DNA of 64,000 bases from Rhodoblastus sp963748385 (GCA_963748385.1 CAVVIQ010000001.1:124001-188000), one strand, 5' to 3'. Shown: positions 45,545-54,828, numbered from the stretch's first letter. Numbers and translations: made by a program. Notes: generated from the letters alone by a model not told the origin.

Positions 45545-45572
45545 CCTCTCGCTTCCCGTTTTCGGGGAGAGG
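45545..45572. repeat. CCTCTC/GAGAGG hairpin between nadA and nadB
   Basis: CCTCTC (45545-45550) pairs with GAGAGG (45567-45572), and inside this CCCG pairs with CGGG over a TTTT loop. The design resembles the hairpin between metF and metH, which suggests a dispersed element used in operon spacers. The G-rich right arm runs close to the nadB ribosome-binding site. Confidence 0.55.
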
Positions 45573-45585
45573 GGGAGCAACCGAG

Positions 45586-47139
45586 ATGCGCGAGCCTGAC
45601 ATCCTCATCGTTGGCGCCGGATTGGCCGGCCTGTTCTGCGCCTTGAAGATCGCGCCGCTGCGCGTCGCCGTGCTCGCCGCCGCGCCGCTGGGCGAAGGCT
45701 CGTCCTCGGCCTGGGCGCAGGGCGGCGTCGCCGCGGCGGTAGCCGAGGGCGACAGCCCGGAGCTCCACGCCAGGGACACGGTCGTCGCCGGCGCCGGCCT
45801 AGTCGACGAAGAGGTCGCTCTTTCCGTCGTCCGCGAGGCCGGCGCGCGGGTCGACGATCTTTTGCGCTTCGGCGCGCCATTCGACCGCGACGCCAAGGGG
45901 CGTCTGGCCCCCTCGCGCGAAGCCGCCCATTCGGCGCGGCGCATCGTGCGGGTGAAGGGCGACGGCGCCGGCGCCGCCATCATGCAGGCGCTGATCGCCC
46001 AAGTCCGGCAAACGCCGTCCATCGAAGTGATCGAAAATGTCGTCGCCGAGGATCTGATCGTCCAGTCCGGCCGCGTGGCCGGCGTTTACGGCCGCGACGC
46101 CTCGGGCGCCCTCCACGCTTTCACCGCGCGCGCGACCGTGCTCGCCAGCGGCGGGATCGGCGGGCTTTACGCCGTCACCACCAATCCGCCCCAGGCGACC
46201 GGCGCGCCGCTCGCCTTCGCGGCGCGCGCCGGCGCCCGCGTCGCCGACGCCGAATTCGTGCAATTCCACCCGACCGCCATCGACATTGGCCGCGACCCCG
46301 CGCCTTTGGCCACCGAAGCCTTGCGCGGCGAAGGCGCGACCCTGATCGACGGACGGGGGCGCCGCTTCATGGCGGCGCTCCATCCCGACGCCGAACTCGC
46401 GCCGCGCGACGTGGTGGCGCGCGGCGTCTTTGCCGAGATCTCCGCCGGGCGCGGCGCCTTTCTCGACGCGACGAAAGCCGTCGGCGCCGCTTTTCCGGAA
46501 AAATTCCCCAATGTCGCCGCCGCATGTCTTTCGGCGGGGATCGACGCGGCGCGCCAGCCGATCCCGGTCGCCCCGGCCGAACATTTCCACATGGGCGGGC
46601 TGTGGACCGACGATCATGGGCGGACGTCGCTGCCCGGCCTGTGGGCGGCGGGGGAGGTCGCCTCGACCGGCCTGCACGGCGCCAACCGCCTCGCCTCGAA
46701 TTCCCTGCTCGAAGCCGTGGTTTACAGCGATCGCGTCGCCCGCGACATCGCCGCGGCCCTCCCCGATCAGCCAGCGCCAGAACCGGCGCAAATCCGGGAG
46801 CGCCCGGCGCGCCCCGACCCCGAAGCCGCGGCGGAGCTGCGCCGGATCATGTCGGCTCACGTCGGGGTGCTGCGCGACGAGGCGGGCTTGCGCGAAGCGC
46901 TTCGCGCCTTGAGCCGCCTGCGCGACCGCGCGCTGGCGGAAGGCTCGATTGACCTGCGCAATCGCGCCGAAGCCGCGCTTCTGATCGCGGCCAGCGCTTT
47001 TTTGCGGCGCGAAAGCCGGGGCGGCCATTTCCGCAGGGATTTTCCCGCCGCCGACCCTGCCCTGGCGCGCCGCTCCTTCATCACCCTCGACGAAGCCCTG
47101 CGCTTGGCCCGCGCGGCCGTCGCGCCGGAGACCGCATGA
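45586..47139 (+). CDS. nadB: L-aspartate oxidase NadB
   Basis: NadB oxidises L-aspartate to iminoaspartate with FAD, the first step of de novo NAD synthesis. The 517-residue protein has the dinucleotide fold ILIVGAGLAGLFCALKIA, GEGSSSAWAQGGVAAAVAEG, VLASGGIGGLYAVTTNPPQA, EFVQFHPTAIDIG, FLDATKAVG, HMGGLWTDDHGRTSLPGLWA and STGLHGANRLASNSLLEAVV, all diagnostic of the succinate dehydrogenase/fumarate reductase flavoprotein family. The C-terminal helical domain is complete. Its stop overlaps the nadC ATG (ATGA), so the two are coupled. Confidence 0.95.
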   Translation: MREPDILIVGAGLAGLFCALKIAPLRVAVLAAAPLGEGSSSAWAQGGVAAAVAEGDSPELHARDTVVAGAGLVDEEVALSVVREAGARVDDLLRFGAPFDRDAKGRLAPSREAAHSARRIVRVKGDGAGAAIMQALIAQVRQTPSIEVIENVVAEDLIVQSGRVAGVYGRDASGALHAFTARATVLASGGIGGLYAVTTNPPQATGAPLAFAARAGARVADAEFVQFHPTAIDIGRDPAPLATEALRGEGATLIDGRGRRFMAALHPDAELAPRDVVARGVFAEISAGRGAFLDATKAVGAAFPEKFPNVAAACLSAGIDAARQPIPVAPAEHFHMGGLWTDDHGRTSLPGLWAAGEVASTGLHGANRLASNSLLEAVVYSDRVARDIAAALPDQPAPEPAQIRERPARPDPEAAAELRRIMSAHVGVLRDEAGLREALRALSRLRDRALAEGSIDLRNRAEAALLIAASAFLRRESRGGHFRRDFPAADPALARRSFITLDEALRLARAAVAPETA

Positions 47140-47993
47140 ACCTCCCCGAACTCAGCCCCCATCTCGTCGAGGCCGCCGTGCGCGCGGCGCTGGCCGAAGA
47201 CCTCGGCCGCGCCGGCGACATCACCTCGCAGGCGACCATTCCCGCCTCGGCCCAGGCCGTAGCGGTGATCGCCGCGCGCAAGAAACCGGGCGTCCTTGCC
47301 GGCGTCGACCTCGCCCGCAAGGCTTTCGAACTGGTCGATCCCGCGTTGCGATTCCTGCCGGCCGCGCGCGACGGCGATTTTTTCGCGCCCGGCGCCGTTC
47401 TCGCCCGGATCGAAGGGTCGGCGCGCGGCATTCTCGCCGGCGAGCGCGTCGCGCTGAATTTTCTCGGCCGGATGTGCGGGATCGCCACCCTGACCTCGCA
47501 TTACGCCCAGGCCGTCGCCCACACCAGGGCGAAAATCTGCTGCACCCGCAAGACCACGCCGGGCCTGCGCGCCTTCGAGAAATATGCGGTGCGCTGCGGC
47601 GGCGGCGTCAACCATCGCTTCGGCCTCGACGACGCCGTGCTGATCAAGGACAATCACATCGCCGTGGCCGGCGGGGCTGTCCCCGCCTTGCGCGCGGCCA
47701 AGGCCTTCGCCGGCCATCTGGTCAAGATCGAGATCGAGGTCGACACGCTCGACCAGTTGCGCGAGGTTCTGGCCGAGGGCGCCGACGCCGTGCTGCTCGA
47801 CAATATGAGCCCGGCGCAATTGCGCGAGGCGGTGGCGTTGATCGGCGGCCGGTTGATCGCCGAGGCCTCCGGGGGCATTCATCTGGGCGGATTGAAGGAA
47901 GTGGCGGAGACCGGCGTGGACCTGATTTCCTCCGGCGCGCTTACTCATTCCGCCCCCGTGCTCGACCTTGGCCTCGATATTGAAATCCGGTGA
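47136..47993 (+). CDS. nadC: Nicotinate-nucleotide pyrophosphorylase NadC
   Basis: NadC converts quinolinate and PRPP to nicotinate mononucleotide, finishing the de novo branch. The 285-residue product has LAEDLGRAGDITSQATIP, LNFLGRMCGIATLT, the active-site stretch CCTRKTTPGLRAFEKYAVRC, GGVNHRFGLDDAVLIKDNH, VKIEIEVDTLDQL and EASGGIHLGGLKEVAETGVD. Its length is normal. The TPR-protein gene downstream may start within its last codons or about 95 bases beyond its stop. Confidence 0.95.
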   Translation: MNLPELSPHLVEAAVRAALAEDLGRAGDITSQATIPASAQAVAVIAARKKPGVLAGVDLARKAFELVDPALRFLPAARDGDFFAPGAVLARIEGSARGILAGERVALNFLGRMCGIATLTSHYAQAVAHTRAKICCTRKTTPGLRAFEKYAVRCGGGVNHRFGLDDAVLIKDNHIAVAGGAVPALRAAKAFAGHLVKIEIEVDTLDQLREVLAEGADAVLLDNMSPAQLREAVALIGGRLIAEASGGIHLGGLKEVAETGVDLISSGALTHSAPVLDLGLDIEIR

Positions 47994-48087
47994 CCCGTCC
48001 TTGCCCTCGGGGCGTAAAAAGGCCATCTTCATCGCGTCCACCTTGAAGAACGCGCGACTCGCGGCGCGTCATCGAAAGTCCGGTTTC

Positions 48088-49872
48088 GTGCATTTCACAT
48101 TCATTTCGGCGCGTAAGATCGTCCTTCGCGGCCTAGCCCTTTCCCTCGCGCTGGCGCCCCTCTCCGGCGAGGCGAGCGCGACCGCCGCGGTTTCCGAGCC
48201 TTTCGAGGTCGGCGACAGCCCGTCCGGCAATTACCTTTCCGCGCGGGTCGCCGAAGCCGAACATGACACTTTCGCGGCTTCGACCTTCTTCCGCGAGGCC
48301 CTTCGCGCCGACCCGCGCAATCCCGAACTGGTTCAAGGCACCTTTGTCGCGACCCTCGCCAATGGCGACATGGACGCCGCCAGCGCCTTGGCGCGGACGC
48401 TCCTTCAGCGCGATCCGCACAATTCCTCCGCCCGTCTGACCCTGACCGTTCGTGATCTCAAGAACAGGAATTATGCAGCGGCGCGAGCGCGGCTCAACGC
48501 CGGCGGCGCGGCCAAGGGCGATCTCACCGCCATCCTGCTCGCCGCCTGGAGCTATATCGGCTCCGGCGACCTGAAAAAGGCGATCGCCATGGTCGATTCC
48601 ATGAGCGACCCGACCTTCGCCGTTTTCCGCGACTTCCATGCCGGCCTGATGCTCGATGTCGCCGGCAAGACGGAAGAGGCCGGAGCGCGGCTCAAAGCGG
48701 CCTATTCGAGCGACCAGTCCACCTTGCGCCTCGTCGACGCCTATGGCCGCAATCTGGCGCGGCGCGGCAAGATCGACGAAGCGAAGAAGGTCTATTCCGA
48801 CTTCAACACGCTCCAGCCGCGCAATCCGATCGTCGAGGCCGCGCTCGCCGATCTCGCCGCGGGCCGGAAGCTCGAGCCGATGGTCAAGGACGCCCGCGCC
48901 GGCGCGGCGGAAGTGCTTTACGGCCTCGGCGCCTATGGCCTCGGGGCGGCGGAAAGCCGGCCCGGCGACGAGATCGCGGCGATCGTCTTCCTGCGATTGG
49001 CGCTCGAACTCGCGCCGCAGAACGCGCTGGCGCTCGACACGCTGGGCGAGGCCTATGGCAAGCTGAAACAATATGATTCGGCGATCGAGATCTACGATCA
49101 GGTTCCCCAGTCGAGCCCCTTGCGCGTCGCGAGCGACGTCCGCGCGGCCCTGCTTTACGCCGCCATGGGCAAGACGGACGAGTCGATCAGGCAGTTGCGC
49201 GTTATCGTCAAGGAGCATCCCGATAATGTGGACGCGATCTCGGCGCTGGCCGACGCTTTGCGCTCCGACAAGAAGTTTCTGGACTCGGCCGAGGCCTATG
49301 GCCGGGTGCTGGCGCTGACCCCGTCCGACGACAAGAGCCGCTGGGCGGTCTATTATTTCCGCGGCGTCGATTACGAGCGGGCGAAGGAATGGAGCAAGGC
49401 CGAGCCCGATCTGAAAGAGGCGCTGAATCTCTATCCCGAGCAGCCAATGGTGCTGAACTATCTCGGCTATTCCTGGGTCGACCAGGGCGTTCACCTCGAC
49501 GACGCCTTCAAGATGCTGCGCCGCGCCGTCGAACTGGAGCCGAACGACGGCTATATCGTCGATTCGCTCGGCTGGGCCTATTACAAGCTCGGCCGTTACG
49601 ACGAGGCGGTCAAATATCTGGAGCGGGCCGTCGATCTGAAGCCGGGCGACCCGACCATCAACGACCATCTCGGCGACGCCTATTGGCGCGTGGGCCGCAA
49701 GCTCGACGCCGGGTTCCAGTGGAACCACGCCCGCGACCTCAAACCCGATCCCGAGGACTTGCCCAATATCCTGAGCAAGATCGATAAAGGCTTGCCCGAC
49801 GCGCCCCGGCAGACGGAAAGCCACGATCCGGTCTCGGGCGCTCCCGACGCCATCGCGGGCAAGGGCGGCTGA
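48088..49872 (+). CDS. Exported tetratricopeptide-repeat protein
   Basis: The protein consists mainly of TPR units, including NYLSARVAEAEHDTFAASTF, DLKKAIAMVDSMSDP, DEIAAIVFLRLALELAPQNA, AEAYGRVLALTPSDDKS, VLNYLGYSWVDQGVHLDDAF, DSLGWAYYKLGRYDEAVKYL and ERAVDLKPGDPTINDHLGDA. The pattern YLGYSWVDQG...SLGWAYYKLGRY is seen in conserved alphaproteobacterial TPR proteins of the outer-membrane-lipoprotein neighbourhood. A hydrophobic stretch (RKIVLRGLALSLALAPLSGE) just after the GTG at 48088 looks like a signal peptide, so export is inferred. The frame has earlier TTG codons (47968, 47980, 48043), none with a good ribosome-binding site, so the start is uncertain. Partners unknown. Confidence 0.82.
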   Translation: MHFTFISARKIVLRGLALSLALAPLSGEASATAAVSEPFEVGDSPSGNYLSARVAEAEHDTFAASTFFREALRADPRNPELVQGTFVATLANGDMDAASALARTLLQRDPHNSSARLTLTVRDLKNRNYAAARARLNAGGAAKGDLTAILLAAWSYIGSGDLKKAIAMVDSMSDPTFAVFRDFHAGLMLDVAGKTEEAGARLKAAYSSDQSTLRLVDAYGRNLARRGKIDEAKKVYSDFNTLQPRNPIVEAALADLAAGRKLEPMVKDARAGAAEVLYGLGAYGLGAAESRPGDEIAAIVFLRLALELAPQNALALDTLGEAYGKLKQYDSAIEIYDQVPQSSPLRVASDVRAALLYAAMGKTDESIRQLRVIVKEHPDNVDAISALADALRSDKKFLDSAEAYGRVLALTPSDDKSRWAVYYFRGVDYERAKEWSKAEPDLKEALNLYPEQPMVLNYLGYSWVDQGVHLDDAFKMLRRAVELEPNDGYIVDSLGWAYYKLGRYDEAVKYLERAVDLKPGDPTINDHLGDAYWRVGRKLDAGFQWNHARDLKPDPEDLPNILSKIDKGLPDAPRQTESHDPVSGAPDAIAGKGG

Positions 49873-49914
49873 CGGAGCCTCGGAAGCCTTCCGGCTGTTC
49901 TCTCGGAGAGCCGA

Positions 49915-50355
49915 TCACTCGCCCTGGCGCAGCGCGACGACCAGGGCGGTGTCGAAATAGCGCGTCCACTCGACGATCCGAAAGTCGCGCCAGCGCAGGC
50001 GATCGACCCCTTCGAGATCGACCATCGCGCCGGTGCCGCGGTTCCTGAGCGTCATGCGCCAGGACATGTAGGACATGCGCGGCAGATCGACGACGAGATC
50101 GTCGATCTCGAACAGGACCATCTCGAAATCGACATCGAAGGCGCGCCAGGCCTCGCGGATTTCATCCTTGCCGACCCGGACCCCGGCGGCGGGAATCAAG
50201 TCGCGCGATCCGATCAGGCGATAGGTGGCGTTGTCCGCGAAGAAGAAAAGCCCGGGCTCGTTGTCGCCCCTGGCGCGTCGTCCGTAAATGTCGCGGGCGA
50301 GGGCCAGATATTGCTCGCGACTGAGCCCTTCCAGAGCCTTTTTCGTCTCGTTCAT
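49915..50355 (-). CDS. NTF2-like/SnoaL-type small protein
   Basis: The 146-residue protein shows the NTF2-like fold pattern: an N-terminal helix (EQYLALARDIYGRRARGDNE), FFFADNATYRLIGSRDLIP, a helix KDEIREAWRAFDVDFEMVLF and beta strands DDLVVDLPRMSYMSWRMTLR and GVDRLRWRDFRIVEWTRYFD. Members of this superfamily include ketosteroid isomerases, polyketide cyclases and many uncharacterised binding proteins; no catalytic dyad was identified with certainty. It converges on the TPR gene and is divergent from purD with a 214-base spacer. Confidence 0.8.
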   Translation of the reverse strand: MNETKKALEGLSREQYLALARDIYGRRARGDNEPGLFFFADNATYRLIGSRDLIPAAGVRVGKDEIREAWRAFDVDFEMVLFEIDDLVVDLPRMSYMSWRMTLRNRGTGAMVDLEGVDRLRWRDFRIVEWTRYFDTALVVALRQGE

Positions 50356-50569
50356 ATTTCCAAATTTTTTCGGGTCGAACTGATTGACGAATGCGCGCCG
50401 GCGGGACGTCGCTACGAAATGGCGCGCCTTTTTCCGACGCGGCGCACATCCCGCGCGGTTTCCTTATACGCGGGATGGGGTTGATTTGAAACCGCGCCCG
50501 GCGCAAGCGGAGCCGCGAGTTGAAAGGCGCGCCGCGCTCGCCTAAACAGGCCGGGAAAAGAGGCCCTTC

Positions 50570-51835
50570 ATGAACGTTCTTCTCATCGGCTCGGGCGGGC
50601 GCGAACATGCGCTGGCCCTGGCGCTGGCCAAAAGCCCGCTGCTCGACCGCCTGTTCGTCGCCCCCGGCAATCCCGGCACGGCGCGGATCGCCACAAACGT
50701 CGCGCTCGATGCGGGCGATTTCGCGAAAGTCATCGCCTTCTGCCAGACGGAATCGATCGGCCTCGTGGCGATCGGCCCGGAACAGCCTTTGGTCGACGGT
50801 CTGGCCGACGCGCTGGAAGCCGCGGGAATCAAGGTTTTTGGGCCGAGCAAGGCGGCGGCGCGGCTCGAAGGCTCCAAGGGGTTCACCAAGGATCTCTGCG
50901 CCAAATATCACATTCCGACCGGCGCCTATGGGCGCTTTTCCGACCGCGACCAGGCGCTCGCCTATGTGCGGGAAAAAGGCGCGCCGATCGTTGTCAAGGC
51001 GGACGGCCTCGCCGCCGGCAAGGGCGTGATCGTCGCCATGACGCTGGAAGAAGCCGAGCAGGCGGTGAGCGCGCTCTTTTCCGGCGCCTTCGGCGCGGCG
51101 GGCGCCGAAGCGGTGATCGAGGAGTGGCTCGACGGCGAGGAAGCCTCCTTTTTTGCGCTCTGCGATGGAGAAAAGGCCCTGGCCTTCGCCTCCGCGCAGG
51201 ATCACAAGCGCGTCGGCGACGGCGACCAGGGGCCGAACACCGGCGGCATGGGCGCCTATTCTCCCGCCCCGGTGATGACGCCGGAGATGAGCGCGCGGGT
51301 CATGCGCGAAATCGTCGAGCCGACCGTCGCCGCGATGAAGGCCGAGGGTTGCCCGTTCAAGGGGGTGTTGTTCGCCGGCCTGATGATCGGCAAGGACGGC
51401 CCCAAGCTCATCGAATACAATACCCGTTTTGGCGATCCCGAATGCCAGGTCATGATGGCGCGACTGGAGGACGACCTTCTCGGCCTGCTGCTCGCCTGCG
51501 CCGAAGGCCGCCTGCCGCAAGGGGTGCGCCTGTCGCCCAAGACCGCCTTGACCGTGGTGCTGGCGGGGCGCGGCTATCCCGGAACGCCCCTCAAGGGCGG
51601 GCGGATCGAGGCCATTGACGAGGCGGAGAAAATTCCCGGCGTCAGCGTCATCCACGCCGGCACGAAAATGGAGGGCGGCCAGCTCGTCGCCAATGGCGGC
51701 CGCGTTCTGAACGTCGTCGCTCTCGCCAAAACCGTTGCAGAGGCCCAGGCGCTCGCCTATCGCGGCGTGGACGCCATCAATTTTCCCGACGGCTTCTGCC
51801 GCCGCGATATCGGCTGGCGGGCGATCGGGCGTTGA
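50570..51835 (+). CDS. purD: Phosphoribosylamine--glycine ligase
   Basis: PurD joins phosphoribosylamine and glycine with ATP, the second step of purine synthesis. The 421-residue ATP-grasp enzyme has NVLLIGSGGREHALALALA, PGNPGTARIA, VAIGPEQPLVDGLAD, VFGPSKAAARLEGSKGFTKD, PIVVKADGLAAGKGVIVAMT, AQDHKRVGDGDQGPNTGGMG, YSPAPVMT and LIEYNTRFGDPECQVMMARL, the standard motifs. It starts with MNVLLIGSGG at 50570 and is preceded by a gap that probably holds the promoter. The C-terminal part (YRGVDAINFPDGFCRRDIGW) is complete. Confidence 0.96.
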   Translation: MNVLLIGSGGREHALALALAKSPLLDRLFVAPGNPGTARIATNVALDAGDFAKVIAFCQTESIGLVAIGPEQPLVDGLADALEAAGIKVFGPSKAAARLEGSKGFTKDLCAKYHIPTGAYGRFSDRDQALAYVREKGAPIVVKADGLAAGKGVIVAMTLEEAEQAVSALFSGAFGAAGAEAVIEEWLDGEEASFFALCDGEKALAFASAQDHKRVGDGDQGPNTGGMGAYSPAPVMTPEMSARVMREIVEPTVAAMKAEGCPFKGVLFAGLMIGKDGPKLIEYNTRFGDPECQVMMARLEDDLLGLLLACAEGRLPQGVRLSPKTALTVVLAGRGYPGTPLKGGRIEAIDEAEKIPGVSVIHAGTKMEGGQLVANGGRVLNVVALAKTVAEAQALAYRGVDAINFPDGFCRRDIGWRAIGR

Positions 51836-52319
51836 AGACCCGGTGGAGCCCCGGCCCGAGCCCGGCGCCCGGGGCGTCGACGAGAGGACATCGATGGATC
51901 GGGCGCTTCATCCATGACTTCCATTACTGACTTCGAGACATCGCAGGCAAGGGTAGTGTCTCAGTTTGAAATTCGCCACCCTTGACGAGCGATCGCCGCG
52001 CCGTCCCCAGCGCCCTCCGGGCGCCCGGCGCGCCTGGTGAAAAAAGCCGAGGAGCCGCCCGTCGCCCAAGAACCAGAGCCGGAACCCGAGCCAGAACCGG
52101 AACCCGAGCCGCCGCCGGAGCCTCAGGCCCAGCCCAAGCTGGAGCCCGAGCCAGAGCCCAAGGCCCAGCCCAAGGCGGAGCCGGCGCCTCAGCCTGAAGC
52201 CGGCGCCTGCGCCCGAGCCCGATCGGGGAAAAATCGCAGCGTCAATTGTCATCGAAACGCGAACGCAGCTTGCGCGGCATCCGCCTTAAGGACATATCCT
52301 ACGATCCGGGAGATCAGGG
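51836..52319 (+). pseudogene. Pro/Glu-rich degenerate reading frame (52037-52288) in a 484-base gap
   Basis: From GTG 52037 the plus strand encodes KKAEEPPVAQEPEPEPEPEP and a further Pro/Glu/Gln-rich stretch of about 55 residues that then turns into unlikely sequence. If one base is lost or gained near 52195, the other frame continues the pattern as KPAPAPEPDRGKIAASIVIE, followed shortly by TAA at about 52286-52288. This looks like the Pro/Glu linker of an envelope protein (TonB-like or lipoprotein) whose gene is broken or mis-sequenced. The region before it, around 51950, contains GGTAGTGTCTCAGTTTGAAA, AT-richer than the rest. No complete gene is supported. Confidence 0.4.
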
Positions 52320-52769
52320 ATGAAACGCGACAGGATCCAATCGACAGGGCTCGCGGCGCTGGCCGCGATGGTGGCGCTGGCGGCGACGGCCGAAGCGGCG
52401 ACCTTCGGGGATCTTGCCGGCGCGCGCGAGGCGCGGCCGCCCGAGCCGGTCATCACCCCGGACATGTTCGGCGCGCAGGGGGCCATTCCGCGCCCGCTCG
52501 ACGCGCCCGCCGCCGCCCAGGTCCCGCCCGGCGGCTGGACGCCGCCCCAGGCCTATCTGCCCTTCGGCCCCGCCGGAAACCTGCCGAACGCGCGGCTCCA
52601 GACCTGGACCTTCGGCCAGGTCAATTCGACGACGGACCCGTTCAATTCCGCGGGTCTGAGCACGCCTTACATGTTTGTGCCGTGGAGCACGCCGCTGTCG
52701 GCCTGGTCCAATGCGCAAACATGGAACTGGTGGCGCGAACGCACAGGCGTTCAGCCGCCCTATTGGTAG
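52320..52769 (+). CDS. Secreted protein of unknown function
   Basis: The 149-residue protein has a signal peptide (MKRDRIQSTGLAALAAMVAL, cleavage after AEA near residue 26) and a mature part rich in Pro, Ala and aromatic residues: EPVITPDMFGAQGAIPRPLD, WTPPQAYLPFGPAGNLPNAR, TWTFGQVNSTTDPFNSAGLS and a Trp-rich end (WSTPLSAWSNAQTWNWWRER). No family is recognised. GGGAGATCAGGG lies before the ATG. It opens a small plus-strand group with the next secreted protein and the SQR-like flavoprotein, spaced by about 50 and 120 bases, so joint expression is plausible. Trp-rich ends can bind sugars or membranes, but that is speculation. Confidence 0.65.
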   Translation: MKRDRIQSTGLAALAAMVALAATAEAATFGDLAGAREARPPEPVITPDMFGAQGAIPRPLDAPAAAQVPPGGWTPPQAYLPFGPAGNLPNARLQTWTFGQVNSTTDPFNSAGLSTPYMFVPWSTPLSAWSNAQTWNWWRERTGVQPPYW

Positions 52770-52821
52770 GAACGCGGAAGAAACGCTTCTTCGGCCCGCC
52801 ACCTGAGTAGGGGAGAGTAAA

Positions 52822-53238
52822 ATGAAAACAGGAATGGCAATAGCAATCTTCCTCGGCGCCGCCGGCCTCGCCGGCGCCGCCTTCGCCGAGGATATCCCGC
52901 CGCCGCCGTCCGGCCCCTACGCCGCCGCACAGCAACAACCCGCAAACGCCAGCCCCGCCAATGCTCCGCAGCCCCAGGCCAACAACCCGGACTGGGGTCC
53001 GCCCCCGCCGCCCCCGCCGCCGGGCTATGGCGGCTACGGTGGCCCGGGCTACGGCTATGACGACGACGACCGCGCCGATGGTCGCGGCGAGGGCTATGGC
53101 CGGGGCAACGGCCGTGGCGACATGAACGGCGACTTCGGCTTCGGCGGCGGCGGCGACTCCGACATGAACGGCCGGGGCGACAACGACTGGAGCGGCGACG
53201 AGCGTGGCGACCGCGACGAGGGCCCAGGTTGGCGATGA
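52822..53238 (+). CDS. Secreted Pro/Gly/Asp-rich low-complexity protein
   Basis: The 138-residue protein has a signal peptide (MKTGMAIAIFLGAAGLAGAAFA, cut at residue 22), then a Pro/Ala/Asn-rich segment, an eight-proline run, GYGGYGGPGYGYDDDDRADG and a C-terminal part built of Gly, Asp, Arg and Asn (GRGEGYGRGNGRGDMNGD, DERGDRDEGPGW). It is highly charged and expected to be disordered; the Asp-rich repeats could bind calcium or minerals, but no RTX nonapeptide pattern is present. GGGGAGAG lies before the ATG. It shares its style with the Gly/Tyr protein at 38291 but not its repeat unit. Confidence 0.65.
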   Translation: MKTGMAIAIFLGAAGLAGAAFAEDIPPPPSGPYAAAQQQPANASPANAPQPQANNPDWGPPPPPPPPGYGGYGGPGYGYDDDDRADGRGEGYGRGNGRGDMNGDFGFGGGGDSDMNGRGDNDWSGDERGDRDEGPGWR

Positions 53239-53360
53239 GACCGACCCAGGCCAACGCCTGAACAAAACAATATGGCCGGCGGAAATCTTCCGGCGGCCAT
53301 TGGCGCCGGCCCAGGCGCTACGCGCGCTGGCGCGTCCAGGAATGATCGAAAGGAAACCGA

Positions 53361-54828
53361 ATGTCCCGAGTTCGTGATTTTAGGTGCTGGCATATCCGGG
53401 CACACCGCCGCGCGCTACCTCACCCGTTGGCGGCGTAAATCCTCGACCCCATACGAGATCGTCGTCGTTTCCCCGAACGCCAAATGGAACTGGATTCCCT
53501 CCAATATCTGGGTCGGCGTCGGCCAGATGACGGCGGAGCAGGTCACCTTCGACCTGGCCGAGGTCTACAGGAAGATCGGGGTCGCGTTTCATCAGGCCAA
53601 GGCGATTTCGATCCATCCGGAAGGCGACGCCGGCGAGCCGACGCCTTACGTCGTCATCGAATACACGTCTCCGGAGCGCGCCGGCCAGCAGGATCGGATC
53701 ACCTATGATTATCTGATCAACGCCACCGGCCCCAAACTCAATTTCGGAGCCACCGAAGGTCTGGGACCGGACCAGGGCCACACCGTCTCGGTCTGCACCG
53801 CCCAGCACGCCCTGGAAGCGAACGAAAAGCTGCAAAGGACCGTAGAAACCCTGCGCAAAGGCGAGCGCAAGACGCTGGTTATCGGCACAGGACACGGAAC
53901 CTGCACCTGCCAGGGCGCCGCCTTCGAATATATCTACAATGTCGACCATATCCTTCGCGAGGCGGGCGTGCGCGACAAGGCGCGCCTGGTCTGGATCAGC
54001 AACGAATACGAGCTGGGCGATTTCGGCATGGGCGGCGTGCATATCACGCGCGGCGGCTACATCACCAACGGCAAGGTCTTCGCCGAGTCCCTGATGGTCG
54101 AGCGCGGCATCGAATGGATCACCCGCGCCGCCGTGAACAAGGTCGAGGCAGGCAAGATCCACTATGAATTGCTCGACGGCGGCAAGAACGAACTCGAATA
54201 TGACTTCGCCATGCTGATCCCGCCTTTCGCCGGCGTCGGTCTGAAGGCGTTCAACAAGGCCGGAGAGGACATCACCGCCCAGCTGTTCATGCCCAGCGGC
54301 TTCATGAAAGTGGACGGCGACTACACGCCTCGCCCCTATGCCGAGTGGTCGGCGAAAGACTGGCCGGAAACCTACCAGAACCCGACCTATGGCAATATTT
54401 TCGCGATCGGCATCGCCTTCGCGCCGCCGCATCTGATCAGCAAGCCGATGACCAGCCCCAACGGCACGCCGATCAACCCGGCCCCGCCGCGCACGGGTAT
54501 GCCCTCGGCCGCCATGGCCATCGCCGTCGCGAAGAGCATCTGCGGCATGCTCCGCGGCGCACCGAAACCTACCCATAACGCCTCGATGGCCAAGATGGGC
54601 GCGGCCTGCGTGGCCTCGACCGGGCGACACCTGTTCCGAGGCTCCGCCGCCACCATGACGGTTTTCCCGGTGGTGCCGGACTACGAAAAATATCCCGAAT
54701 ACGGGCGCGATCTCAATCTGACCTTCGGCGAGATCGGCCTTGCGGGCCACTGGATGAAATCCATGCTTCACTACACCTTCCTCTATCAGGCCAAGATGCT
54801 GCCGGGCTGGTGGCTGCTGCCAGATTGA
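53361..54828 (+). CDS. Sulfide:quinone reductase-like flavoprotein, apparent frameshift at codon 4
   Basis: A FAD enzyme of about 488 residues with VILGAGISGHTAARYL at the N-terminus, VVSPNAKWNWIPSNIWVGVG, INATGPKLNFGA, a cysteine motif TGHGTCTCQGAAFEYIYN, WISNEYELGDFGMGGVHI, MLIPPFAGVGLKAF, a third cysteine region MGAACVAS, and a C-terminal helix (MLHYTFLYQAKMLPGWW). It resembles the SQR/flavocytochrome c family, which oxidises sulfide and reduces quinone at the inner membrane; sulfide is inferred. AAAGGA precedes the ATG at 53361, which gives MSRV and then goes out of frame. Removing one T of 53371-53372 yields MSRVVILGAGISG, so this is the natural start. Without correction, GTG at 53374 or an unlikely ATG at 53272 would be used. 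Confidence 0.85.

Noticed and set aside
53272..53360. ATG at 53272 as the start of the SQR-like protein
   Set aside because: It adds 30 Gly/Ala/Arg-rich residues over an intergenic hairpin with no ribosome-binding site, while ATG 53361 has one and fits the family after one-base correction.
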